Of a stretch of 64,000 nucleotides of DNA, positions 49,518 to 59,603 are shown in pieces. Source of the DNA: Solirubrobacterales bacterium (GTDB lineage Bacteria; Actinomycetota; Thermoleophilia; Solirubrobacterales; 70-9); NCBI GenBank assembly GCA_035573435.1, contig DATMZR010000043.1, positions 1-64,000 on the forward strand. Direction: 5' to 3'. Below the pieces are notes generated by a model. The model made no database searches. It had not been told where the DNA came from and worked only from the letters and a program-made list of their open reading frames with translations. A program made the translations under genes and the position numbers. Position 1 is the first letter of the stretch; the number at the start of each line of letters is the position of its first letter.

Positions 49518-50888
49518 ATGGCGCGCGAGGTAGCGGAGGCGGAGGCGAGGCGCTTCGGCCGGGCTGCCGGGTTGCTCTCGATCGGCATCGGCTCCGCCGG
49601 CCTGCTCACCTACGTCTACTTCTCGCTCGCCTCCCACAATCTCGACCCGGTCGACTACGGCGAGGTGGTGGTCCTCTGGTCGGCGGTCTTCGTCACCATC
49701 TCCACCCTCTTCAGGCCCGTGGAGCAGCTGCTCTCGCGAACGATCGCCGAGCGACAGGCCGGCGGGCAAGCAATCGGCCAGCCGCTTCGTGTCGCAGCCA
49801 GGATCCAGCTCGGCCTGGCCGCCGCCTTCGGGCTGTGCGCCCTCGTTTTGCGGGACCCGATCCAGGACCGGCTCCTGTCGGGCAACGAGACCCTGTACTG
49901 GATCTTCGTGACCGCCACGCTCGCCTTCGCGGCGAGCTTCTTTGCCCGGGGCTTTCTGGCGGGCAGCCGGCGCTTCTCCCTCTACGCGGTCCTCTTACTC
50001 GCCGAGTCCACGGCCCGCGTCTCGTTCGCGCTCGCGGTGGCCATAGGCATCGCCAGCGGCCAAACGGCGGTCGCGCTGGGGATCGTCGCTGCCCCGCTGC
50101 TCAGCCTCACGGTCGTTCCGCTCGCCTTTGCGCGTGGAGCCGCGGCCCGGGGCCGCGCCGCGCCTCCGCAGCCATCGAGCCAGGCGGAATTCACCCTGGC
50201 CGCCGGTGGCGGGTTCGCCGCAGCGGTGCTCTTGATCATGGTCTCGGAGCAGACCCTGCTGAACGCCGGGCCCCTGCTGGTCAAGGGCTCCGAGGGAGCG
50301 GCTGCGGCCGGATACATCTTCAACGTGCTGATGATCGCGCGGGCGCCGCTCGTCCTCTTTCAGGCGGTCGCCACCAGTTTGCTCCCACACCTGACCCGGT
50401 TGCGCGCCAGCGCCGACGCGCGCCACGCGCAGGCGTTCCGGCTCTCAGTCCGGCTGACCATCGCCGCGATCGCTGCGTTCGCGGCTGTGGTGGCGCTGGT
50501 CGTGTTGATCGCCGGTCCCGAGCTGATGCAGCTCGCGTTCGGAGATAACTTCGAGTATGACCGCGTCGGTCTGCTGATCGTCACCGCGGGCATGGGCGCC
50601 TACCTCGCGGCGGTCACCCTGAACCAGGCGGCGCTGGCGCAGGGCCAGGTGCGCCGCGCGGCCGCCTGCTGGGTCGGTTGCGCGCTTGCGTTCGTCGCCT
50701 GGAACCTGTTGCCGGTGCTCGACGAGTTCCGTCGGGTCGAGGTCGGATATGCCGGTGCGGCGGCTCTTCTCTGTGGGCTGCTCTACCTGCTCTACCGCCT
50801 CCCGCGGGCCCGCCCGGAGGATGTGGTCCAGCCCGGCTCGCCGCAGGAGATCGAAGCCCGCCTTGCGGCAGCGGACGAAGCCGGCTAA
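49518..50888 (+). CDS. polysaccharide flippase-like membrane protein
   Basis: Polytopic protein of 456 residues with about 12-14 hydrophobic segments, in the MOP/Wzx-type oligosaccharide flippase or exporter superfamily. The N-terminal cytoplasmic stretch is MAREVAEAEARRFGRAAG. The LSSRTIAERQ-type loop (LLSRTIAERQAGGQA) and a C-terminal soluble tail support the family call. The substrate is unknown; no glycosyltransferase is nearby. TAAGGT lies 9 nt before the ATG. It converges on rpe across repeat copy D. Confidence 0.78.
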   Translation: MAREVAEAEARRFGRAAGLLSIGIGSAGLLTYVYFSLASHNLDPVDYGEVVVLWSAVFVTISTLFRPVEQLLSRTIAERQAGGQAIGQPLRVAARIQLGLAAAFGLCALVLRDPIQDRLLSGNETLYWIFVTATLAFAASFFARGFLAGSRRFSLYAVLLLAESTARVSFALAVAIGIASGQTAVALGIVAAPLLSLTVVPLAFARGAAARGRAAPPQPSSQAEFTLAAGGGFAAAVLLIMVSEQTLLNAGPLLVKGSEGAAAAGYIFNVLMIARAPLVLFQAVATSLLPHLTRLRASADARHAQAFRLSVRLTIAAIAAFAAVVALVVLIAGPELMQLAFGDNFEYDRVGLLIVTAGMGAYLAAVTLNQAALAQGQVRRAAACWVGCALAFVAWNLLPVLDEFRRVEVGYAGAAALLCGLLYLLYRLPRARPEDVVQPGSPQEIEARLAAADEAG

Positions 50889-50890
50889 AC

Positions 50891-51032
50891 ATAATCCGGC
50901 GGAAGCCTCGGCTTCGCCTACCAGGGAGCCGTAGGCGACCGGTCATCCGGCGAAGCCGGACGCGCCGGGTTAGGGCGCCGGCCTGACCCGGCAGGTCCAC
51001 ACGTAGCTACCGCGACTGCGTCGCTAGCCCAA
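50891..51032 (-). repeat. dispersed convergent-junction repeat, copy D
   Basis: About 140 bp on the minus strand between the flippase and rpe stop codons. It reads GGGCTAGCGACGCAGTCGCG, GGACCTGCCGGGTCAGGCCG, AACCCGGCG, a perfect TCCGGCTTCGCCGGA hairpin, and GGCGAAGCCGAGGCTTCCGC. It is the closest relative of copy A and ends GGATTATG by the flippase stop. Confidence 0.82.
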
Positions 51033-51038
51033 ACCGCT

Positions 51039-51779
51039 TTACGTGGCGTGGGCGGCGGCCGCGATTCGGCGGTACGCCTCCGCCGGTTCCGGGTCTCCGA
51101 ACACGGCGGACCCGGCTACGAACAGGCTGGCTCCCGCCTGAGCCACGCCGCCGACCGTCTCCGCATCAACGCCGCCGTCCACCTCGATGACTGGGCCGGG
51201 GGCGAGGCCGCGCAGCCTCGCGACCTTGTCGGGTGCTGAAGCGATGAACGGCTGGCCGCCCCAGCCGGGGTTCACGGACATGCAGAGAATCACGTCGGCC
51301 GAGTCGTTGAGCTCCGTGACCGACTCGGCCGGCGTCCCCGGGTTCAGCGCCAGGCCCGCCAGGCAACCGGCGTCCCGGATCGCCCCGAGGGTGCGGTGGA
51401 CATGGGGGTCGGCCTCGAAATGGAAGCTGATGCAATCGGCGCCCGCGCGCGCGAACTCGGACACCTGCTCGGCCGGACGCTCGATCATCAGGTGAACGTC
51501 CAGTGCGCCGCCCGCGTCGTGCACCTGGTCGGCGATCGAGCCCGCGACCAGCGGCCCGATGGTGATCGGTGGCACGAAATGACCATCCATCACGTCGACG
51601 TGGATCAGCCGCGCGCCGGCGGCCATCACCTCGTCGATCTGGGCCCCGAGCCGGGAGAAGTCGGCCGAGAGGATCGACGGCGCAACGCGCCTACCCGCGA
51701 ACAGCTCCCGGGGCGAGGCGGCGGGGGACTTGTCGGTGGCAGCCTCGATCAGATCGACCTCAGCATGGAGGCGCCGCAA
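51039..51779 (-). CDS. rpe: ribulose-phosphate 3-epimerase
   Basis: Interconverts ribulose- and xylulose-5-phosphate in the pentose phosphate pathway. TIM barrel with VAPSILSADFSRL, HVDVMDGHFVPPI, NPGWGGQPF and IEVDGGVD. A TTG at 51779 gives 246 residues and overlaps the zinc-ribbon gene by 31 nt; no closer canonical start lies before the barrel. It is the last gene of the priA-def-fmt cluster. Confidence 0.92.
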   Translation of the reverse strand: MRRLHAEVDLIEAATDKSPAASPRELFAGRRVAPSILSADFSRLGAQIDEVMAAGARLIHVDVMDGHFVPPITIGPLVAGSIADQVHDAGGALDVHLMIERPAEQVSEFARAGADCISFHFEADPHVHRTLGAIRDAGCLAGLALNPGTPAESVTELNDSADVILCMSVNPGWGGQPFIASAPDKVARLRGLAPGPVIEVDGGVDAETVGGVAQAGASLFVAGSAVFGDPEPAEAYRRIAAAAHAT

Positions 51780-52024
51780 TGCTGGCAGAGCATGTCCTCG
51801 GAAGTGCTCGTGCGGGCGATCGTCTGGTGCTCCCCGCAGTTCGGGCATCCCGAGACCAGCTCGAAGCGCTGCAGGCAATAGACGCAGCGGTATCGCCCCG
51901 GTAGCTGAGTCGGGCGCAGCCAGGGCTCGCCGCAGCCGGGGCATTCGGGGCGCTGAAGCGTCGGCCCTCCCTCTTTCGAGCGGGGGTCCACGGGCACTGG
52001 GATCGTAACCGCCGCCGAGGTCAC
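51749..52024 (-). CDS. small double zinc-ribbon protein
   Basis: A 91-residue protein with four CxxC pairs (CPGC, CVYC, CPNC and CQHC), enough for two zinc ribbons. A tail of 35 mostly unstructured residues leads in. Function unknown; nucleic-acid or protein binding is likely. GTG start in a GTGA overlap with fmt; its 3' end overlaps rpe. Confidence 0.7.
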   Translation of the reverse strand: MTSAAVTIPVPVDPRSKEGGPTLQRPECPGCGEPWLRPTQLPGRYRCVYCLQRFELVSGCPNCGEHQTIARTSTSEDMLCQHCGASMLRSI

Positions 52025-52932
52025 GCCGCCACCTTCGGCGGCGGGTGACCGCGCAGATAGGCCTCCGCGGCCATCGGGCGCTTCCCGGGAGGCTGGACCA
52101 CATCGAGCCGCAGCAGTCCCTCGCCGCAGCCGAGCCGCAGCGCGAGGCCGTCGACGGCGAGCCGTCCGACAGGCAGCGACCCGCCCTCGGCCGAGGCCGC
52201 CCCGACGCCCAGCCGCCGGCCGTCGTCCAGCTCCAGGTACGCGCCGATGTGGGGGTTGAGCGCCCGCACCGTCCGCTCGAGGTCGATGGCCCGATGCGCC
52301 GGATCCAGGCGGCGCTCGCCCGGTGAGATCTTTTCGGCATAGGTGGCCCGCGAGTCGTCCTGCTCGGTGAACTCGAGCCCCCCGGCGGCGCGTAGGTCCA
52401 AGGCCCGAACGATCAGCTCACCGCTGACCTCCGCAAGGCGTGCCGAAAGGGTCCCGTAGTCGTCGGAGGGTTCCACCGGCACCGCCTCGGCGAGCGCGAC
52501 CGCTCCGGAGTCGAGCCCCGCCTCGACCCGCATGACCGTCACCCCGGTTTCCGCGTCCCCCGCCATGATCGTCCGCTCGATCGGGGCGGCCCCACGCCAC
52601 CGGGGAATCAGCGACGGATGCACGTTGAGCATCTCCAGCCGGGATAGCAGCGGCTCGCGGATCAGCTGTCCAAATTCGCACACGACCCCAACCTCGGCAC
52701 CGGCCGTGCGGATCCGCTCCACCGAGCCGGGCTCGCTGACCCGGGATGTCTGATGGAGCTCAATGCCCAGCTCGGCGGCGGAAGCCGCCACGGGCGGGGG
52801 AGCAAGCTTGCGTCCACGCCCTCGAGGACGATCGGGCGGCGTGGCGACGAGCACCGGCCGGTGGGGCGAATTGGCCAGGCGGCGCAGGACCGTGACGGCG
52901 AACTCGGAGGTCCCGAGATAGACCGTCCTCAC
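52021..52932 (-). CDS. fmt: methionyl-tRNA formyltransferase
   Basis: Formylates initiator Met-tRNA using 10-formyl-THF. The 303-residue protein begins RTVYLGTSEFAV. LNVHPSLIPRWRGAAPI contains the catalytic Asn-His signature, and GVTVMRVEAGLDSG follows. The C-terminal OB-like domain is intact. GTG start overlapping the def stop by GTGA, the conserved def-fmt pair. Confidence 0.94.
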   Translation of the reverse strand: MRTVYLGTSEFAVTVLRRLANSPHRPVLVATPPDRPRGRGRKLAPPPVAASAAELGIELHQTSRVSEPGSVERIRTAGAEVGVVCEFGQLIREPLLSRLEMLNVHPSLIPRWRGAAPIERTIMAGDAETGVTVMRVEAGLDSGAVALAEAVPVEPSDDYGTLSARLAEVSGELIVRALDLRAAGGLEFTEQDDSRATYAEKISPGERRLDPAHRAIDLERTVRALNPHIGAYLELDDGRRLGVGAASAEGGSLPVGRLAVDGLALRLGCGEGLLRLDVVQPPGKRPMAAEAYLRGHPPPKVAA

Positions 52933-53561
52933 ACGTCTTCGTCTGACGGCGGGCTGTAGGTGGTCCCCTCCCGCAACGCCCGCAGCGCCCCCTTTCGCTG
53001 CTCGCGCTCCGTTCGGTCGAGGATCAGCACCCCGTCGAGATGGTCGATCTCGTGCTGGAGGACGCGGGCCTCGAGACCCGAGGCCTCGACCAAAAGCGAC
53101 TCTCCATGCACATCGTGGCCTCGCACGCGCGCATACAGCGGCCGCTCGACGTCCACCGTGATGCCCGGCAGGCTGAGACAACCCTCCTCGGCGACCGCGA
53201 GCTCGTCCGAGAGCCATTCCAGCTCCGGGTTCACGATCGCCGTCGGGGTGGCGTCGAGGCCCGCCTGCATGACGAGCAGCCGGTGCATGATCCCGAGCTG
53301 GGTCGCCGCCAGGCCGACGCCCAGGGCGTCGCGCATGATCGAAACCATGTGCGCCGCCTCGCGTTCGAGCTCGGGCCCGAAGCTCGCGAGCTCCGCAGCC
53401 GGCGACTTCAGCACCGGGTCGCCGAAGGTCCGTAGCTGGGCGAGGGCCGCCGCCCGGCGCTCGCGCGTCTGGGGATCGAGCTCGGCAACCGCATCGTCGC
53501 CGGGGCCCTCGGGGTTCACCGATTCCTCCCGAAGCGTCGCGGTGTCCGGAGAATCGCTCAT
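52929..53561 (-). CDS. def: peptide deformylase
   Basis: Removes the N-formyl group from new proteins. Motifs GVGLAATQLG (81-90), EEGCLSLPG with C128, and QHEIDHLDG with H170, E171 and H174 give the complete metal site. The 210-residue protein has a 40-residue N-terminal extension. TAGACT at 53569-53574 ends 7 nt before the ATG, so it probably starts a leaderless def-fmt transcript. Confidence 0.95.
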   Translation of the reverse strand: MSDSPDTATLREESVNPEGPGDDAVAELDPQTRERRAAALAQLRTFGDPVLKSPAAELASFGPELEREAAHMVSIMRDALGVGLAATQLGIMHRLLVMQAGLDATPTAIVNPELEWLSDELAVAEEGCLSLPGITVDVERPLYARVRGHDVHGESLLVEASGLEARVLQHEIDHLDGVLILDRTEREQRKGALRALREGTTYSPPSDEDV

Positions 53562-53598
53562 CGACGCGAGTCTAGTGGTGCCCCTCGCGACCGCCCGC

Positions 53599-55797
53599 TT
53601 ACTGCGGATCGACGTCGACGCTCACCGCCGCGCCCCGCAGCCCGCGGCCCTCCGCAAGCCGCTCGACCGCGCCGCCAACGGCGGCCACCGCCCCCGCGCG
53701 GTCCTCTGCCTTGAGCAGAAGCTGGTGGCGGTGGCGACCTCGCAGCCGGAAGCGGGGCGCCGGCCCCAGGAGCTCAGTGCCCGCGGGCAGCCCACCCTCC
53801 AACGCCAGGCGAACGCCGTCCGCGGCCGCCCGGGCCGGCCCGGCCTCGGTCGAAGTCAGCTCGATTCGGATCAGGTGCGAGAAGGGCGGATAGCGAAGCG
53901 CACGACGCCGCTCGAGCTCCCCGGCGAGGAAGCCGTGAGTGTCATGAGCGGCCGCATGGCGGATGGCGGCGGCCTCGGGTGCCAGGGTCTGGACGAGCAC
54001 TCGTCCCCCCCGCTCGCCGCGGCCGCTGCGCCCAGCGAGCTGGGCCATTAGGGCGAAGGTGCGCTCCTCCGCCCGGAAGTCAGGGAAGCGAAGCGACGCA
54101 TCCGCGTCGAGCATCACGCTCAGCACGACATCGGGGAAATCGTGCCCCTTGGCCACGATCTGGGTGCCAACCAGAACGCCCGACTCCGCCTCATCGAAGC
54201 GGCGCAGGATCTCGAGGTGACCGCCCCCGCCCGCGACGCTGTCCGAATCGAGTCGGAACACGGGGAGGGGCGCCACCGCCTCGCCGAGCAGGGTGGACAG
54301 CTGCTCGGTGCCGGCACCGTGGCGAGCGAGGGCAACCGAGCCGCACGCGGGGCAGGAGACCGAAACCGGCTCGGCGTGACCGCAGTGGTGACACCGAAGG
54401 CGCTCCTCGCGTTTGTGGAGGACCAACGAGACCTCGCAGTCCGGGCACTGGAAGGCGTGACCGCAGGCCCGGCAGGAAACGAATGGGGCCCAGCCGCGCC
54501 GGTTGAGAAGCACGATCGCCTTGGCCTTCGCCTCGCGGACCTCAGCCAGCGCCTCGGTGGTGCGGGGATGAAGCGGGCCCCACCGGGGCGAGCCACTGCG
54601 AATGTCCACGACCTCGACGGGCGGCAGCTCGCGGCCGTCAGCCCGACACGGCAGCTCGAGCCGTGGCAAGCCCAGCCAACTCTCCGGCCGGGGGGTGGCG
54701 CTTCCCGCCAGGAACGCGGCCTGCGCCTCGCCCGCCCGGTGGCGGGCGACCTCGCGCGCGTCGTAGCGTGGATCGCCCTCCTGCTTGTAGGAGGCGTCGT
54801 GCTCCTCGTCGATGACCACCAGGCCCAGCTCGCGCACCGGAGCGAAGGCCGCCGAACGCGGGCCCACGCAGATGAGCGCTTTGCCCGAGGCAAGGCGCTC
54901 CCACTCGTCGCGGCGTTCGCCCGCCGCGAGGCGCGAGTGAAGCAGCGCCACTCGATCCCCGAAGCGCGCCGCGAACCGCGAGATCGCTTGGGGCGTGAGC
55001 CCGATCTCGGGAACGAGGACGATCGCTCCCTTCCCTCGCTCGAGCGCCGCCTCCGTGGCCGCCAAATAAACCTCCGTCTTGCCCGATCCAGTGACCCCGT
55101 GCAGCAAGTGCTCACGACTGGGGGCCCCGTCCATCGCGGCGATGACCGCGTGAAGGGCCGCCCCCTGCTCGGCGGACAGTGACGGCCGGCTCGACGGGGC
55201 GCCGACGTCCACAACGCGCGGCCTCCGCGAACGCTGCTCGCGGCGCAGGCTGACCAGCCCCCGAGCCTCGAGGCGCTCGAGCGTCCGCAAGTCGACTCCG
55301 TCGTCCGCCTCCAGCGTCCGCGACGTAAGCTCGACCGCCTCTGAGCGCTCGCCGGCCAGCCTCTCCAGCGCGCGACGCTGGCGTCGCCCGAGCCGCGCCT
55401 TCCCGCCGAGTGCCGCCCGGCCCGCTTCGGTGGCGGCGGCGATGGTCTCGAGCCTTGGCCCCGCCACCCCACCGTTTCGGCTCACGCTGGGCGGCAGCAC
55501 CAGCTCCAGCCCGCGAGCCGGAGTCGAGCAATACTCGCGAGCCACCCAGATGCCGAGGCGGACGAGCTCGGGCGTCGCACCTGCCGCCAGTGCTTCGATC
55601 GGCTCGGCTAGCCGATCGGGTGCCAGCTCGCTCGACTCGGCGATGTCGACCACGACTCCGATCACCCGCCGTCTGCCGAACGGAACCAGCAGGACCGTGC
55701 CGACCCCGACCCCGATCAGCCGCTCGGGCAGGCGGTAGTCGAACGGTCCGCGCAGCGCCCGGGCCGTGGTCAGCGGCTCTACCTTCGCAATCGCCAT
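53599..55797 (-). CDS. priA: primosomal protein N' (replication restart helicase)
   Basis: SF2 helicase that restarts collapsed forks. N-terminal DNA-binding domain, Walker A GVTGSGKTE, VIDEEHDASYKQ (DExH), paired zinc motifs (CRACGHAFQCPDC and CHHCGH, CPACGS) and the helicase C motifs. The 732-residue length is normal. TAGCTT (55806-55811) ends 8 nt before the ATG. A longer upstream frame is not protein-like. It precedes def by about 37 bp. Confidence 0.93.
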   Translation of the reverse strand: MAIAKVEPLTTARALRGPFDYRLPERLIGVGVGTVLLVPFGRRRVIGVVVDIAESSELAPDRLAEPIEALAAGATPELVRLGIWVAREYCSTPARGLELVLPPSVSRNGGVAGPRLETIAAATEAGRAALGGKARLGRRQRRALERLAGERSEAVELTSRTLEADDGVDLRTLERLEARGLVSLRREQRSRRPRVVDVGAPSSRPSLSAEQGAALHAVIAAMDGAPSREHLLHGVTGSGKTEVYLAATEAALERGKGAIVLVPEIGLTPQAISRFAARFGDRVALLHSRLAAGERRDEWERLASGKALICVGPRSAAFAPVRELGLVVIDEEHDASYKQEGDPRYDAREVARHRAGEAQAAFLAGSATPRPESWLGLPRLELPCRADGRELPPVEVVDIRSGSPRWGPLHPRTTEALAEVREAKAKAIVLLNRRGWAPFVSCRACGHAFQCPDCEVSLVLHKREERLRCHHCGHAEPVSVSCPACGSVALARHGAGTEQLSTLLGEAVAPLPVFRLDSDSVAGGGGHLEILRRFDEAESGVLVGTQIVAKGHDFPDVVLSVMLDADASLRFPDFRAEERTFALMAQLAGRSGRGERGGRVLVQTLAPEAAAIRHAAAHDTHGFLAGELERRRALRYPPFSHLIRIELTSTEAGPARAAADGVRLALEGGLPAGTELLGPAPRFRLRGRHRHQLLLKAEDRAGAVAAVGGAVERLAEGRGLRGAAVSVDVDPQ

Positions 55798-55854
55798 CGA
55801 CCTGCAAGCTAGGCGCGGCGGCGGACGCCGCAGGCGGGGCAATAAGCTTGCGAC

Positions 55855-56364
55855 GTGGCGCTGAGGCTTGCACCCGGGGAGCGGGTGATGTTCGCGGGGC
55901 ACCCGTCGTGGCGCTCAATCCTCGCCTTCTACGTCAAAGGGCTCCTGGTCGTATTGATCGCCGCCTTCGCCGTCGCGATCGTCAGCGACGACTCCGGCGT
56001 GGTCGGCCTGGTGGCGGTGATCGGAGTTGCGCTCGTCGTCCTGGCCGGGTTCATCAAGCGGATCACGACCCACTACACGATCACCACCCGGCGACTGCAC
56101 ATCAAGCGGGGGATCATCGCCCACGAGGTCCAGGAGACGCGGCTGGAGCGGGTGCAGAACGTCAACTACAACCAGTCGCTGCTTCAGCGCATGCTGCAGG
56201 TCGGCGACGTGGACTTCGACACCGCTGCGGGCGACGATTACAACTTCATCTTTGCCGGCGTCGCCAACCCCAGCGACGTCGTGGAGCGGGTCGACCGGGC
56301 GACGCACGCCGGTTCGACCTCGGGGCTCGGGGACGAGCCCACCGCGCCGACCCAGTTCCGCTAG
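55855..56364 (+). CDS. PH-domain-containing membrane protein (bPH2 type)
   Basis: A 169-residue protein with two predicted membrane helices (about 23-42 and 46-66) followed by a bacterial pleckstrin-homology domain ([33 protein letters not shown]). The role of such YdbT/YdbS-like proteins is unclear. GTG start with TAAGCT ending 6 nt upstream. Divergent from priA, and its stop shares CTAG with metK. Confidence 0.78.
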   Translation: MALRLAPGERVMFAGHPSWRSILAFYVKGLLVVLIAAFAVAIVSDDSGVVGLVAVIGVALVVLAGFIKRITTHYTITTRRLHIKRGIIAHEVQETRLERVQNVNYNQSLLQRMLQVGDVDFDTAAGDDYNFIFAGVANPSDVVERVDRATHAGSTSGLGDEPTAPTQFR

Positions 56365-57614
56365 GAAACGTCCGCCGTCGCGCCCGCCTGGTCCCCGGCA
56401 ACCTCCAGGCCCGCCGCGGCGCGAAGGGCGTCAACCCGGTCGGTGCCCTCCCAGGTGAAGTCGCGGTCGGTGCGGCCAAAGTGTCCGTAGGCGGCGGTCT
56501 TCTGGTAGATCGGCCGCCGCAGGTCGAGATCGCGGACGATGGCCCCGGGGCGGAGGTCGAACTCCTCGCGCACGATCCTGGTCAAATCGGGGTCTGGGAG
56601 CTTCCCAGTGCCGAAGGTCTCGACCATCAGGGAGACGGGGTGGGCGACCCCGATCGCGTACGCAACCTGGACCTCGCACCGGTCGGCGAGCCCGGCTGCG
56701 ACCACGTTCTTGGCCACGTAGCGGCCCGCGTAGGCGCCTGTGCGGTCCACCTTGGAGGGGTCCTTGCCGGAGAAGCAGCCCCCGCCGTGGCGGGCGGCGC
56801 CGCCGTATGAGTCGACGATGATCTTGCGACCGGTGAGACCGCAGTCGCCCTGCGGGCCACCGATCTCGAATCTCCCGGTCGGATTGACCATGAAGCTCTC
56901 GTAGAGGTCCTTGTCAGTGAACAACTCCTTGTACTCCTCGTGCAGAACCGGCTCGACGACGTGCTCCCAGAGATCGGGCTTGATCAGGGCCTCGCCGTCG
57001 ATGCCGGGCTTGTGCTGGGTGGAGACCAGAACCTTCACCACTTCCACTGGACGGCCGTTCTCGTAGCGGACGGTCACCTGGGTCTTCCCGTCGGGACGCA
57101 GATACGGGATCACCTCCGCCTTGCGAACCTCAGCCAGACGGTGGGCGATCGTGTGCGCGATCTGGATCGGCATCGGCATCAGGGCCCGAGTCTCGCGGGC
57201 CGCGTAGCCGAACATCATTCCCTGATCGCCCGCCCCGATCCGGTCCAGCTGATCCTCGTCGGTGGGGTCGGTCCGGGCCTCGTAGGCGACGTCGACACCC
57301 TGCGCGATGTCGGGGGACTGCTCGTCGATCGCCGTGATCACGGAGCAGGTCTCGGCGTCGAACCCGTACTTGGCCCGGTCGTAGCCGATCCGCCGCAGGG
57401 TCTCGCGGGCCACCCGGGGGATGTCGACGTACGTCTCGGTGCTGATCTCGCCCGCCACCACCACGAGCCCGGTGTTGACCAGGCACTCGCATGCCACGCG
57501 CGCTTGCGGGTCGGCGGAAAGCACCGCATCAAGGACGCCGTCGGAGATCTGGTCACAGATCTTGTCCGGATGGCCCTCTGTGACCGACTCGGAGGTGAAC
57601 AGGAACTCCCCCAC
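56361..57614 (-). CDS. metK: S-adenosylmethionine synthetase
   Basis: Makes SAM from methionine and [18 protein letters not shown] holds the ATP-binding His, [12 protein letters not shown] the methionine loop, and [18 protein letters not shown] the P-loop-like site. The 417 residues cover the full length. The GTG at 57614 is supported by TACAGT ending 7 nt upstream and by the [13 protein letters not shown] start pattern. Confidence 0.96.
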   Translation of the reverse strand: MGEFLFTSESVTEGHPDKICDQISDGVLDAVLSADPQARVACECLVNTGLVVVAGEISTETYVDIPRVARETLRRIGYDRAKYGFDAETCSVITAIDEQSPDIAQGVDVAYEARTDPTDEDQLDRIGAGDQGMMFGYAARETRALMPMPIQIAHTIAHRLAEVRKAEVIPYLRPDGKTQVTVRYENGRPVEVVKVLVSTQHKPGIDGEALIKPDLWEHVVEPVLHEEYKELFTDKDLYESFMVNPTGRFEIGGPQGDCGLTGRKIIVDSYGGAARHGGGCFSGKDPSKVDRTGAYAGRYVAKNVVAAGLADRCEVQVAYAIGVAHPVSLMVETFGTGKLPDPDLTRIVREEFDLRPGAIVRDLDLRRPIYQKTAAYGHFGRTDRDFTWEGTDRVDALRAAAGLEVAGDQAGATADVS

Positions 57615-57621
57615 GGCCGCG

Positions 57622-57627
57622 ACTGTA
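57622..57627 (-). promoter_or_regulatory. -10 element supporting the metK GTG start
   Basis: TACAGT (TANNNT) lies 7 nt before the GTG at 57614. The more distant ATG upstream overlaps the DUF3352 gene. Confidence 0.45.
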
Positions 57628-57651
57628 GCGAAGGCGCAGGCGACTTTGGCC

Positions 57652-59580
57652 TCAGTCAGGGGGCGCGAACCCCTCCGGAGCCTTGACCGTTTGCCCTGCA
57701 GACGCGTCAGCTCCAACGATCAGGCGAGCGTCCGTGGAGAGCTCTTCGGGGCTCGATTCGATCGCCAGGCCCAGAGCCCGCAGCTTGTGGATCTCGGAGG
57801 CGAAGGTCGCATAGGCGGGGTCGTCGGCGAGCCCGGCGCTCTCGCCGAGCGCGATCAGGCCTCCGAGGTCCAGATAGCCGAGCACGGAGCGATCGCCGCC
57901 AAGCCCGTCGGTCGCCGCGTCGTACAGCTCCCCTTCGTCGAGGCCGCCTTCCCCGCTCGCCAGCTGCTTCACGGCGGCGGGGTCGGTCGCGATCACCAGG
58001 GTCGAGCCATCGAGGGCGTAGGTGAGATCGATGGTGGGCGACAGGCGAACACTGTGTGCCGTCAGATCCCCGATTTCCTCCTGGCTCACCACCGGGGCTT
58101 GGAGAGACTTGGAGGGATTGAGCGCCTGGGTGATCGGGCCCTGAAGCCGGGCCAGCGCCTCGCCGGCCCGGTCCGCATCGACATCGGCCGCGACCAGCTC
58201 GAGGAACGGGGCCTGGGAGCCGCGCGGGGCCGGCTGCAGCGCGATGGCGGCCTCGTCACCCAGCGAGGGCAGGAGGTCCCGCTCCAGGTCGACCTCTCCG
58301 AGCTTCCTCACCCGTTTGAGGAGGTCGCCCACTGCCGCCGCCAGCCCCGGCTCGGTCGCGCTGGCCTGGTCGAGCAGCGCCGCGAGCGTCTGCCCAGGGT
58401 CGCCGATACCGAGGTACGCGAGCGTGTCGCCGGGGAGCAAGCCCGCCAAGTCTGACTCGAAGCTGGGGAAGGCCGAGAAGAAACCCGGATGCCGCTTGGC
58501 GCGACCCTGCGCGAGCTTGGAGCGCACGGCCACCTCGAGCCCGTCGTCGCGCGCCACGAGCCCCAGGGCCGCTCCTTGGCTGGCGTCTGGATTGATCACT
58601 GACGCAAGAGCGGCCAGCGGCCCGCGCGGGTCAGCGACGAGCTCCGAGATCCCCTCGGGCGACAGATAGACATCGGCGAGGCGCTTGTCGGGCAGGTCGT
58701 CGCGCGCCGCGCTCGCCTTGGAATCATCGGCCAGCGAGCCGGTGTCCTTTGCACCGGTGGCCGCATCAACCGACTCCCGCACGCCAGCCGTGGATCCGAT
58801 GACGAGGAAGCCGTCCACAAAGGCGGTGGCCAACCCGCGCCGGTCGACCCGCACCTCCTGGTCCCGATAGGTGACCGAGCGCGGCGTGCCGGCGGCGATG
58901 GAGTCGGCAAACTGGTGCGCTCGAGCATCGTCGCTCACCTCGAGCAGCTGGACCTCCTCGGCCGGGCTTGCACCGCGGGTCGGCACGATCGCCAGCGCCG
59001 CCTCGCCCCCGAACCACGGCTCGACGTCGCGCTGGAAGTCGGGCGGCGCGCCATTCGGCCCCGAGAATTGGGACAGGAGGAGGGCGATCGCCTGCTTCGT
59101 GATCCCCGGCAGGGGGGCGAGCGCTTCGGTGGCGTCCTCGTACTGCTCCGTGTCGGGGTCAACGTTCAGGTGGGCGTAAGCGAGCGCGTCGTCGGGAACG
59201 AGGTGGATCGCGTCATCGGCGGGCGGACAGGAGTCGCCACCAGGCGCCTGGCAGGGCAGCGCCGGGACCGCGAGCGACCAAAGGAGGGCCAGGGCCACCA
59301 CGGCACCTCCCGCCAGCCCGAGGTGCAGCCGGGTTTGGCGGTCGAGATCGAGCCAGAACGCCCGGGATCCGTGCGCGACTGCAACCGCAAACCGGCGGAC
59401 CGCCCGCCCGGCGGTGAAGGCGGCGTCCTCGACCGCGTATCCCGCGTCCTTCAGCCGCCCGGTAAGGGATGCGAACCGGGATGGCCTCAGGAGCGGCCAG
59501 CTTGGCTGGCGTCGAAGCCAGCCCGGCCGCCGCAGGCGAGGCAAGCGGGGCCGCGACCATCGGGGGCGAGAGAATTTCAC
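57652..59580 (-). CDS. DUF3352 domain membrane-anchored protein
   Basis: A 642-residue protein with a basic, Pro/Arg-rich cytoplasmic N-terminus, one membrane helix (about 86-107), and a large extracellular DUF3352 region rich in Ala/Asp/Leu. The domain is common in actinobacteria and cyanobacteria with unknown role. GTG start; TATAAG lies about 8 nt upstream. It stands alone between metK and der. Confidence 0.75.
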   Translation of the reverse strand: MKFSRPRWSRPRLPRLRRPGWLRRQPSWPLLRPSRFASLTGRLKDAGYAVEDAAFTAGRAVRRFAVAVAHGSRAFWLDLDRQTRLHLGLAGGAVVALALLWSLAVPALPCQAPGGDSCPPADDAIHLVPDDALAYAHLNVDPDTEQYEDATEALAPLPGITKQAIALLLSQFSGPNGAPPDFQRDVEPWFGGEAALAIVPTRGASPAEEVQLLEVSDDARAHQFADSIAAGTPRSVTYRDQEVRVDRRGLATAFVDGFLVIGSTAGVRESVDAATGAKDTGSLADDSKASAARDDLPDKRLADVYLSPEGISELVADPRGPLAALASVINPDASQGAALGLVARDDGLEVAVRSKLAQGRAKRHPGFFSAFPSFESDLAGLLPGDTLAYLGIGDPGQTLAALLDQASATEPGLAAAVGDLLKRVRKLGEVDLERDLLPSLGDEAAIALQPAPRGSQAPFLELVAADVDADRAGEALARLQGPITQALNPSKSLQAPVVSQEEIGDLTAHSVRLSPTIDLTYALDGSTLVIATDPAAVKQLASGEGGLDEGELYDAATDGLGGDRSVLGYLDLGGLIALGESAGLADDPAYATFASEIHKLRALGLAIESSPEELSTDARLIVGADASAGQTVKAPEGFAPPD

Positions 59581-59603
59581 GTGCGACTCTTATATCCCCG
59601 CAT

